A DNA stretch of 5,179 bases, from positions 1-5,179 of the forward strand of contig JABDJE010000334.1 of assembly GCA_013002625.1 (NCBI GenBank), in the 5' to 3' direction. The notes under the pieces were generated by a model. That model did no database searches. It saw nothing but the letters and a program-made list of their open reading frames with translations, and was not told where the DNA came from. A program made the translations under genes and the position numbers. Below are positions 1 to 5,179 of the stretch, one piece after another (positions within the stretch are counted from its first letter, which is position 1; the number at the start of each line of letters is the position of its first letter). This DNA is from Saprospiraceae bacterium (lineage in GTDB: Bacteria; Bacteroidota; Bacteroidia; Chitinophagales; Saprospiraceae).

Positions 1-740
1 AATAAGGGGTCCGGACCTTTTTTGGATTTTCCTTTTTCTTTATTGTCGATTACAACAATGCCTTCAGTCTCGTAATTGATACTCGTAGGGATAGGGCCAT
101 CATCGCTGCTAAACTGACTGTACACGGTCCAGCCCTCCTCGATATCTGCTTCGTATTTGAGGATGTATTTATCTTTTTTCTTTTCAATTTGAAATGCCCA
201 CTGCACAGGATCCACCATGCCACTCTCTTCATCATCGTTTTCAAGAACTTCACCCTCTACAACTACATCTTCATTGCCTACTTCGAATCTGAAATCTACA
301 TCGGATGGTGGCAAACATTTTTCCTTGTCACAAGCCATGTAGGTTAGATATCCACTGATGAGGTCTGTATCTTTATCTACTTTTATTTTTTGCTTGATTA
401 TAAATGGCTGATCGGATGTGTACTTTGTAACATCAATTCCAAAAAACTCATCATAGCCTTCTTTCTTGGCACCCAATTCTTCGGCATCGCCTAATTTTTT
501 AAAGCCATCTTCTGGTTCGAAATTTATTGAGGTAGGTATAGGTCCATCTTCTTCAAGGTATTGCGAATAGACGGTCCAACCTTCGTCAATTTTTGCTTCA
601 AATATGAGGGTGTATTGTCTACCACCATCATGATCCATTTTGTAGCGCCATTTTACGGGATCAAGTATTTGACCAAAAAGAGCAGATTGGATAAATAAAA
701 AAGAGAGAAAAAGAATTAATCGCATGACTTTCAGCTTCAT
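1..740 (-). CDS. Secreted protein with two tandem DsbD N-terminal domains; probable DsbD-type thiol:disulfide interchange protein (C-terminus beyond left edge)
   Basis: The reading frame stays open from ATG at 738-740 to the window edge (246 codons, no stop), so the gene is cut at its 3' end. Residues 1-24 look like a signal peptide (K2, K4, R7, then a hydrophobic stretch ending AFGQ-like 'LFGQ'). A first DsbD-N (immunoglobulin-like) domain covers about 27-155, with 'EGWTVYSQ' at 53-60 and the redox pair C137/C142 in 'YMACDKEKCLPP'. An acidic linker (about 159-175) leads to a second copy from about 177, again with 'EGWTVYSQ' (202-209) and 'DGPIPTSIN'; its cysteines would lie outside the window. 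In DsbD this domain passes electrons from the membrane domain to periplasmic partners. A transmembrane DsbD core and thioredoxin domain may follow off-window, but this is not seen. An in-frame TAA lies two codons before the ATG; M6 (723-725) is the only other nearby start. It lies 36 bases after the next DsbD-N gene, probably in one operon. Confidence 0.85.
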   Translation of the reverse strand, partial: MKLKVMRLILFLSFLFIQSALFGQILDPVKWRYKMDHDGGRQYTLIFEAKIDEGWTVYSQYLEEDGPIPTSINFEPEDGFKKLGDAEELGAKKEGYDEFFGIDVTKYTSDQPFIIKQKIKVDKDTDLISGYLTYMACDKEKCLPPSDVDFRFEVGNEDVVVEGEVLENDDEESGMVDPVQWAFQIEKKKDKYILKYEADIEEGWTVYSQFSSDDGPIPTSINYETEGIVVIDNKEKGKSKKGPDPL

Positions 741-776
741 AGATTAGATAATTGCGCCATTTGAGACGCCGCAAAA

Positions 777-1208
777 TTAAGTTTTTACTTCAAAAGGGAC
801 ACCTACTGGAGGTAAACACTTCTCGCCATCACATGCCATATAGGTTACATAACCTTTAATTGCGGTCCCAGAAGCTATATTTTCCATTTTTTTTATGAAT
901 TCAGCACGCCCTTTAATCTTACTGACCGTAATCTCGAAGTTTTCGTCATAAGCTTTAACAACCTTCGCCTTTTCCTCGAATTCCACCATACTTCCATCTT
1001 CAAATTCAAAGTATGTTGGTACAGGACCGCCTTCTTCTGAGTGCTGAGAATAGATCACCCAACCCTTCTCGATCTCAGCGGTTGCCAATAATGTAGAACT
1101 CTCTTTATCAAATGAAAATGTCCAGCTTACTGGCGTTGGCATGTTGTTTTGAGCTGATATTCCTGTGCTTATAGCTACAAAAATGAAAGACAATATAATT
1201 TGCTTCAT
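777..1208 (-). CDS. Secreted single-domain DsbD-N-like (protein-disulfide reductase domain) protein
   Basis: This 143-residue protein is a signal peptide (residues 1-20, ending 'GISAQ') plus one DsbD N-terminal domain and nothing else. The family signature is clear: 'KGWVIYSQ' at 48-55, 'GGPVPTYFEFE' shortly after, and the redox-active pair C126/C131 in 'YMACDGEKCLPP', with the four-residue spacing seen in its neighbour (E. coli DsbD has five residues between C103 and C109). There is no membrane segment after the signal peptide, so it should be a free periplasmic thiol carrier or the exported partner of a separate membrane component; that role is inference. It sits just upstream of the two-domain protein on the same strand (36-base gap), and the shared motifs suggest duplication. 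The 101 bases before its ATG probably hold the promoter of the pair, although dapD read-through is possible. The ATG at 1206-1208 is supported by the signal peptide directly after it. Confidence 0.85.
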   Translation of the reverse strand: MKQIILSFIFVAISTGISAQNNMPTPVSWTFSFDKESSTLLATAEIEKGWVIYSQHSEEGGPVPTYFEFEDGSMVEFEEKAKVVKAYDENFEITVSKIKGRAEFIKKMENIASGTAIKGYVTYMACDGEKCLPPVGVPFEVKT

Positions 1209-1281
1209 CAGTATTTTTTGAAATGAACGATAAAGTTATTCTAATGTTGAATGCAAGGCTGAAATGGCCGGTTTTTTAAAA

Positions 1282-1294
1282 TAACATTAACGAA
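1282..1294. repeat. Intergenic 13-base sequence, copy 1 (matches 12 of 13 bases at 2818-2830)
   Basis: TAACATTAACGAA lies in the spacer between dapD and the DsbD-N gene, about 74 bases before the start codon of the latter. The same sequence with one change (TAACATTAACAAA) is in the divergent spacer at 2818-2830. A shorter relative on the other strand, TTCGTTAAT, lies at 5147-5155. It may be a short regulatory element, but the spacers are AT-rich and a chance match is possible. Confidence 0.3.
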
Positions 1295-1309
1295 AGAGCC
1301 TATAATTTG

Positions 1310-2125
1310 TCAAACTGCGACAGAATAATCGCGTAATGCATCGTTCAGACTCGTTTTTTTATCCGTGCTTTCCTTGCGCTGACCAATGATGAGTGCACAT
1401 GATACATTGAATGTACCAGCGGGAAAATCTTTGGAATAGGATCCTGGTATGACCACGGAGCGCGACGGCACCTCTCCTTTATAAGTAACAGGCTCATCAC
1501 CGGTGACATCAATGATATGTGTTGATTTAGTCAATACTACATTGGCGCCCAGGACAGCTTCTTTTCTGACTCGAACCCCTTCAACAACAATACTTCTGGA
1601 GCCGATAAAGCAATTATCTTCTATTATCGTTGGGCTGGCCTGTGGCGGTTCCAAAACACCACCAATACCCACGCCACCGGATAAATGAACGTTACGGCCT
1701 ATTTGTGCGCCCGATCCAACTGTTGCCCATGTATCCACCATAGTCCCGGATCCGATATGGGTAGCCAGATTGACATACGATGGCATCAATATAACACCCT
1801 TCTCCTGGAAAGAGCCATAGCGTGCAATGGCATGTGGTACTACGCGAACGCCGGATTCAGCATGATTTTTTTTCAACGGAATTTTATCATGAAATTCAAA
1901 TGGCCCAACTTCAATGGTCTCCATTTTTTGAATTGGAAAATATAAGGAAACGGCCTTTTTAACCCATAGGTTAACCTTCCATCCATCACCATCAGGTTCT
2001 GCAACGCGTACTTGCCCCTTATCCAACATTTCTATGACGGACCGGACAGAATCCTGAACCTGCGGGTCGTTTAACATGTCCCTATTATCGTACGCCTCTG
2101 ATATTATTTTTTGTAGTGCTTCCAT
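1310..2125 (-). CDS. dapD: 2,3,4,5-tetrahydropyridine-2,6-dicarboxylate N-succinyltransferase
   Basis: The enzyme transfers succinyl from succinyl-CoA to tetrahydrodipicolinate, making N-succinyl-2-amino-6-ketopimelate in the succinylase branch of diaminopimelate and lysine synthesis (cytoplasm; trimer in the known family). The 271 residues compare with 274 in E. coli. An N-terminal helical domain (about 1-90, 'LWVKKAVSLYF' at 53-63) is followed by a left-handed beta-helix of hexapeptide repeats (about 95-205) holding the family hallmark 'MVDTWATVGSGAQIG' (129-143) and 'HLSGGVGIGGVLEPPQA' (147-163), then the C-terminal part ending 'SLNDALRDYSVAV'. Catalytic Asp141 of E. coli numbering is D131 here. 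The position of E. coli Glu189 is I179, followed by 'VVEG' (E182); I think this is usual in Bacteroidota but could not check. Its ATG directly follows the TAA of the PAP2-like gene, with no spacer, so the two are probably co-transcribed and translationally coupled. Confidence 0.96.
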   Translation of the reverse strand: MEALQKIISEAYDNRDMLNDPQVQDSVRSVIEMLDKGQVRVAEPDGDGWKVNLWVKKAVSLYFPIQKMETIEVGPFEFHDKIPLKKNHAESGVRVVPHAIARYGSFQEKGVILMPSYVNLATHIGSGTMVDTWATVGSGAQIGRNVHLSGGVGIGGVLEPPQASPTIIEDNCFIGSRSIVVEGVRVRKEAVLGANVVLTKSTHIIDVTGDEPVTYKGEVPSRSVVIPGSYSKDFPAGTFNVSCALIIGQRKESTDKKTSLNDALRDYSVAV

Positions 2126-2779
2126 TTAAAAAAATCTTATTGCTATTATTTGTCCTAATATGCCCACCAAAAGTCCCCCAACAACATCTATATTATTGTG
2201 GGCTTTTAAATAAAGCCGTGCCGTAAGCACAGCGCCAGTAATTATGCTGAGCAATGCTATTGTAAATATATTATTGATGACCCATTGCCCGATATACAGG
2301 TGAGACTCTCCATGCGAAGCTAATAAATAAAGTGTGCCCGCAACCAGTCCCCCCATGCCGGTGGCATGTAGGCTGATTTTACTGAAATTGTTGATAAAAA
2401 ATGCCATGAATAATGCTATGAGCGCACCGAGTACAAATCTTCCGAAATCAATGGGAATGGCATTGTGGGTGCGGATATTCAGATAGAGCCACAGATAACA
2501 AATAGCGGTCACAATAAGAGGACCAATGCGCTCTGTTCGATCTTTCATTTGCAAAGAACTGATAAACCCCGTTCCCAGCATAAGCAGAATGGCAATACCC
2601 GGTATAACAACCGAAGTAAATAAAATAACGAGTACTATGGCACCAAATTCTCTTTCTCCGCTATAAGGAAATAGGTATGGATTTACCACCAAATAGAGAA
2701 AAAGTGTATATATAATGATCAATAACGGATGGAATACAACCGATAGAAAATGAAATAATGTATTAAGAACAAATTTCAA
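2126..2779 (-). CDS. Integral membrane protein of the PAP2 (phosphatidic acid phosphatase) superfamily, divergent
   Basis: The 217-residue protein is mostly hydrophobic, with about six or seven membrane segments (roughly 4-32, 45-72, 86-103, 113-131, 140-156, 165-186, 198-215). Three PAP2-like motifs appear in order: 'KDRTERIGP' at 79-87 (motif 1, normally KX6RP, but G86 stands where the Arg should be), 'KISLH' at 134-138 (resembling the PSGH motif, with S136 and H138), and 'ARLYLKAHNNIDVVGG' at 187-202, which matches SRX5HX3D in R188, H194 and D198. PAP2 enzymes remove phosphate from lipid phosphates or diphosphates such as undecaprenyl diphosphate; the substrate here is unknown and activity is uncertain given motif 1. 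The start is TTG at 2777-2779: an in-frame TGA lies just one codon further upstream, and the first internal ATG is at residue 68, which would remove two membrane segments. It leads the dapD transcript and diverges from the DUF4294 gene. Confidence 0.75.
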   Translation of the reverse strand: MKFVLNTLFHFLSVVFHPLLIIIYTLFLYLVVNPYLFPYSGEREFGAIVLVILFTSVVIPGIAILLMLGTGFISSLQMKDRTERIGPLIVTAICYLWLYLNIRTHNAIPIDFGRFVLGALIALFMAFFINNFSKISLHATGMGGLVAGTLYLLASHGESHLYIGQWVINNIFTIALLSIITGAVLTARLYLKAHNNIDVVGGLLVGILGQIIAIRFF

Positions 2780-2817
2780 TGATCAGAATTTTAAGAATTT
2801 TGTAAATAAAAATTGTG

Positions 2818-2830
2818 TAACATTAACAAA
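2818..2830. repeat. Intergenic 13-base sequence, copy 2 (matches 12 of 13 bases at 1282-1294)
   Basis: TAACATTAACAAA lies within the 89-base divergent spacer (2780-2868), 39 bases before the TTG of the PAP2-like gene and about as far from the ATG of the DUF4294 gene. That places it where an operator or promoter element for either direction could be. The rest of this spacer is AT-rich; I could not place a clean TTTG / TAnnTTTG promoter in either direction. Confidence 0.3.
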
Positions 2831-2868
2831 TTCTATCCGTTTTTAGTGTACAAATATCAAGCATTTTG

Positions 2869-3555
2869 ATGCGTATATTAATCATCATAATAATCTTTGC
2901 TTCAAGTATGTCTGCACAAGACACTAGCCTTGTTTTAGACAGTATTCCACCTATGGATACCATAGTCTATGAGGATGCTGATGATTTAAATATGTATGAG
3001 ACACGTATCAATGGGCGTCTTATGACCGCCATGATTACCGAAACCGGTGACACACTCATAATGGAAAGGCTGGATGATATCAGCATCACTTCTTTGCGGA
3101 CATTCAAGAATGCCGAAGACTACAGGAAGTACATGAAATTCAGGCGATATGCTGCCATTGTATATCCCTATGCCAAGGAAGCGATAAAAATATTTCGGGA
3201 AACCGAGTATGTAACCGCCAATATGAAAAAACGTAAACGGCGTAAGCATATTAAAAAATTACAGGAAGATTTGAAGGTGCAATTCGATGAGCCCTTACGA
3301 AAACTTACCAAATTGCAAGGCAAGATTCTTATCAAGATGATCGAGCGTGAATTGGATAAACCCATGTATGATTTAATCGTCATGCTTAGAGGTAGATTCA
3401 CTGCATTTTACTGGCACAATGCGTCTAAATTATACTCCTACGATCTTAAAGAAGGGTATCAGGAAGGGAAATATGAGATTTTAGATGCGGTATTAAAAGA
3501 CTTTGATATATCTTACCGCATTGAACAGGAAGAACTAAATAAACAGAAACCTTGA
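2869..3555 (+). CDS. Exported DUF4294-like protein of unknown function
   Basis: The 228-residue product has a short signal peptide (residues 1-17, 'RILIIIIIF' then 'SSMSAQ'), so it should be exported to the periplasm or beyond. I recognise the DUF4294 pattern of Bacteroidota: 'GDTLIMERLDDISI' (60-73), 'FRRYAAIVYPYAKEA' (91-105), a highly basic run at 120-130 (K/R-rich, 'KKRKRRKHIKK'), 'KMIERELDKPMYDLI' (156-170) and 'FYWHNASKLYSYDLKEGY' (180-197). No catalytic motif is visible and no function is known to me. The middle (about 100-165) looks helical. The start is ATG at 2869-2871; a TTG immediately before it (2866-2868) is in frame but less likely. Its TGA stop overlaps the TTG start of mvaD by four bases, so it leads a three-gene plus-strand operon. 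The link with the mevalonate enzyme may be only co-transcription. Confidence 0.8.
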   Translation: MRILIIIIIFASSMSAQDTSLVLDSIPPMDTIVYEDADDLNMYETRINGRLMTAMITETGDTLIMERLDDISITSLRTFKNAEDYRKYMKFRRYAAIVYPYAKEAIKIFRETEYVTANMKKRKRRKHIKKLQEDLKVQFDEPLRKLTKLQGKILIKMIERELDKPMYDLIVMLRGRFTAFYWHNASKLYSYDLKEGYQEGKYEILDAVLKDFDISYRIEQEELNKQKP

Positions 3556-4601
3556 CGTCACAAATTATCGGGGAAGGCCATGTAAAATGGCAAAGCCCAT
3601 CCAACATAGCACTGGTGAAATATTGGGGAAAATTTGGGAGGCAATATCCGCGCAATCCTTCAATAAGTTTCACCTTAAGCGCAGCAAATACCGAAACTGA
3701 GTGCATATATAAGTATCATGAAGATGCCATGGAAGCACCGATCATCCGATTCTTATTTGAAGGAAAGCCCAATATCAAGTTTGAAGATAAGATCAAAAAG
3801 TTTTTGGGAAGCGTCACAGATATATTCCCTTTCCTGTTGCATTTGGAACTTGATATTCACAGCGTCAATTCATTTCCGCATTCATCTGGTATTGCGTCTT
3901 CAGCGTCTGCCATGTCTGCATTAGCATTATGTTTACTAAGCATTGAGGCAGAGGTCAATGGAAACCAGAAGCTTGATTATCAAAAAGCATCTGTTCTGTC
4001 AAGACTGGGAAGTGGCAGTGCTTCAAGATCTGTATTTGGCCCTTTAGCCGTCTGGGGAGAATCATCTGGTGTCGAAGGGAGTTCGAATGATTTTGCCATC
4101 CCGTATGGTGATGACTTCGACCCCATTTTTCATACATTTCATGATGATATTCTGATCATATCGGCCGAAGAAAAAGCGGTCTCATCCAGGGCGGGTCACG
4201 CACTCATGGAGGATAATCCTTACGCAGGGCCTCGATTTGAGCAAGCGGATAAACACCTTCTGGAAATTATCGAAAGTATGCGCCAGGGTGACATGGAACG
4301 CTTTGGTCAAATCGTTGAAAAGGAAGCGCTGACACTCCATGCCTTAATGATGGCATCGGATCCACCTTATATTCTTATGCAACCCAATACCATAGATGTT
4401 ATCAATAGGATTCAGGCTTTCAGAAGAGAAAGCCATCTGCCTGTTTATTTTACTTTAGATGCGGGTCCAAATATTCATCTTTTGTATCCGACAAATTGTA
4501 CCTTAGCGGTCGAAAGGCTGAAGGCAGAGCTTCAGCCCTTTTGTGAAAACGAATTAATAATAAAAGATAAAGTCGGAAGTGGTCCGAGACGATTGATATG
4601 A
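3552..4601 (+). CDS. mvaD: Diphosphomevalonate decarboxylase (mevalonate pathway)
   Basis: This cytoplasmic GHMP-superfamily enzyme uses ATP to decarboxylate mevalonate 5-diphosphate to isopentenyl diphosphate, the last step of the classical mevalonate route. The 349 residues fit the family. Signatures in order: 'SPSNIALVKYWGK' (15-27), the nucleotide-binding loop 'PHSSGIASSASA' (109-120), 'RLGSGSASRSVFG' (151-163) with the conserved Arg at R159 (the common form is SACRS; here Cys is Ser158), 'MMASDPPYILMQP' (266-278), and 'TLDAGPNIHLLYP' (301-313), where D303 is the expected catalytic Asp (Asp302/305 in yeast/human). The end 'VGSGPRRLI' is also typical. The only workable start is TTG at 3552-3554: an in-frame TAA lies upstream at 3540-3542, and the next candidate, a GTG at residue 22, would cut the KYWGK motif. 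TTGA overlaps the preceding stop, and ATGA at 4598-4601 overlaps the next gene. Presence of this gene implies IPP synthesis by mevalonate rather than MEP. Confidence 0.95.
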   Translation: MTSQIIGEGHVKWQSPSNIALVKYWGKFGRQYPRNPSISFTLSAANTETECIYKYHEDAMEAPIIRFLFEGKPNIKFEDKIKKFLGSVTDIFPFLLHLELDIHSVNSFPHSSGIASSASAMSALALCLLSIEAEVNGNQKLDYQKASVLSRLGSGSASRSVFGPLAVWGESSGVEGSSNDFAIPYGDDFDPIFHTFHDDILIISAEEKAVSSRAGHALMEDNPYAGPRFEQADKHLLEIIESMRQGDMERFGQIVEKEALTLHALMMASDPPYILMQPNTIDVINRIQAFRRESHLPVYFTLDAGPNIHLLYPTNCTLAVERLKAELQPFCENELIIKDKVGSGPRRLI

Positions 4602-5125
4602 AAATTTACCAACTGATTCTAATTCTTGCATTGAGTGCCAATGTAGCATTCGCACAATCCCAGACCGTTGAAAAGTCCTTCTGTGAAGACCCTGATTTCA
4701 CAGAAAAAGTAGACAGTTACCTGGATTATACCATTCCTGTTATTTCTGTGGAAGCCCTATCTCAAACTTATCGCAAAAAGCTTTTATTGGATGCGCGTGA
4801 ATTAGAAGAGTATGAAGTAAGTCACCTTCCAAATGCTTTACACATAGGATATAAAAGTCCCAATTGGGAGATGCTGAAGAGTATTCCAAAGGATACACAA
4901 ATTGTGATTTATTGTTCGATAGGATATAGAAGTGAGAAGCTGGGCACTAAGTTAAAGGACATGGGATACTTGAATATCACCAATCTCTACGGAAGTATTT
5001 TTGAATGGGCCAATCAAGATCGACCTTTAGTTGACAAAGAAGGCCAAAAAACCAATAAAGTACACGGTTACAATAAGAAGTGGTCCAAGTGGATTAAAAA
5101 TCCGGACATTGAGGTTAAGAGATAA
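4598..5125 (+). CDS. Secreted rhodanese-like domain protein
   Basis: The 175-residue product starts with a signal peptide (1-19 or 20, 'ALSANVAFAQ'), so it acts outside the cytoplasm. A single rhodanese domain (about 48-143) follows: 'ISVEAL' (49-54), 'LLLDARELEEYEVSHLPNALHI' pattern (62-83, with D65 and R67), and the active-site loop C106-S-I-G-Y-R111-S112 after 'IVIY'. A catalytic Cys with a six-residue loop fits a sulfurtransferase that carries sulfane sulfur; the donor and acceptor are unknown. C29 is the only other Cys in the mature protein. After the domain there is a basic tail, 'VHGYNKKWSKWI' at 155-166, which I believe recurs in Bacteroidota exported rhodaneses. The ATG lies within ATGA (4598-4601), overlapping the mvaD stop, so translation is probably coupled. 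It is the last gene of the plus-strand operon; the next 32 bases show no clear terminator hairpin. Confidence 0.9.
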   Translation: MKIYQLILILALSANVAFAQSQTVEKSFCEDPDFTEKVDSYLDYTIPVISVEALSQTYRKKLLLDARELEEYEVSHLPNALHIGYKSPNWEMLKSIPKDTQIVIYCSIGYRSEKLGTKLKDMGYLNITNLYGSIFEWANQDRPLVDKEGQKTNKVHGYNKKWSKWIKNPDIEVKR

Positions 5126-5157
5126 CTGAATTCCTCTCATTCGATTTTCGTTAATTA

Positions 5158-5179
5158 TTATACTTCGTCATCGTATGAC
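5158..5179 (-). CDS. Possible C-terminal end of a convergent gene (fragment)
   Basis: Read on the minus strand, the right edge encodes S-Y-D-D-E-V followed by TAA (5158-5160) and a second in-frame TAA (5155-5157). An acidic tail closed by tandem stops is what the end of a convergent gene would look like, and the position 32 bases after the rhodanese stop fits. Six codons cannot establish a gene or suggest a product, so this is tentative. Confidence 0.25.

Noticed and set aside
50..253. Minus-strand open frame of 67 codons
   Set aside because: It lies inside the two-domain DsbD-N gene in another frame of the same strand and has no family resemblance; the other frame carries clear DsbD-N motifs.
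772..779. TAATTTTG on the minus strand, matching the Bacteroidota -7 box TAnnTTTG upstream of the two-domain gene
   Set aside because: There is no TTTG at the right distance (a TTTTG lies only 11 bases upstream), and the box overlaps the stop codon of the preceding gene in what looks like an operon.
1231..1238. TAACTTTA on the minus strand as a possible -7 box for the DsbD-N gene
   Set aside because: The last base does not match and the nearest TTG is only 15 bases upstream, too close for the usual spacing; not strong enough to call.
1253..1277. GGC-TGAAATG-GCC followed by a T-run, resembling a plus-strand terminator
   Set aside because: The stem is only three pairs, two bases separate it from the T-run, and no plus-strand gene ends here.
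1271..1285. AT-rich imperfect palindrome GTTTTTTAAAATAAC
   Set aside because: Arms match at 6 of 7 bases, but in such AT-rich spacer sequence this is expected by chance.
1503..1945. Two plus-strand open frames of 61 and 86 codons
   Set aside because: Both are antisense shadows of the beta-helix coding part of dapD and show no recognisable domain.
2986..3706. Minus-strand open frames opposite the DUF4294 gene and the start of mvaD
   Set aside because: They are antisense to genes with strong family signatures and their translations resemble nothing.
3718..4137. Small open frames inside mvaD on both strands
   Set aside because: They overlap the conserved GHMP motifs of mvaD in other frames; no independent support.

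Overview
The window reads as ordinary chromosomal DNA from a Bacteroidota bacterium, plausibly a Saprospiria- or Flavobacteriia-like lineage. This rests on moderate-to-low GC, almost no Shine-Dalgarno sequences, signal peptides ending in the typical 'SAQ/FGQ/FAQ', a DUF4294-type protein (a family I know only from this phylum), a Bacteroidota-style DapD ending in 'SLNDALRDYSVAV', and a mevalonate-pathway decarboxylase, which only some clades of the phylum carry. No mobile element, CRISPR array, rRNA or tRNA was seen.

Layout. The left part (1-2779) is all on the minus strand, read from right to left: a PAP2-like membrane protein (2126-2779), then dapD (1310-2125) with no spacer, then a 101-base gap, then a secreted single-domain DsbD-N protein (777-1208), then after 36 bases a larger secreted protein with two tandem DsbD-N domains (740 down to the left edge, C-terminus missing). 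This last gene has no stop codon inside the window but is clearly real. The right part (2869-5125) is on the plus strand: a DUF4294-like secreted protein, diphosphomevalonate decarboxylase and a secreted rhodanese, joined by two 4-base stop/start overlaps (TTGA and ATGA), so very probably one transcript. The two blocks diverge from an AT-rich 89-base spacer (2780-2868). At the right edge a few codons of a convergent minus-strand gene may be present.

Working together. dapD serves lysine and diaminopimelate (peptidoglycan) synthesis, mvaD serves isopentenyl diphosphate synthesis, and a PAP2-type protein would fit a membrane lipid-phosphate role, so the centre of the window has an envelope-precursor flavour; that link is inference. 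The DsbD-N proteins point to periplasmic thiol-disulfide traffic, and the secreted rhodanese is also a thiol protein outside the cytoplasm.

The points most worth a second look are the three DsbD-N modules in two adjacent genes, the Ile in DapD where E. coli has Glu189, the degenerate first PAP2 motif, the two TTG starts, and a 13-base sequence shared by two spacers. I see no convincing intrinsic terminator and no clean Bacteroidota promoter (TTTG / TAnnTTTG). There is no gene-free stretch longer than about 100 bases. I do not see a wholly new system here.
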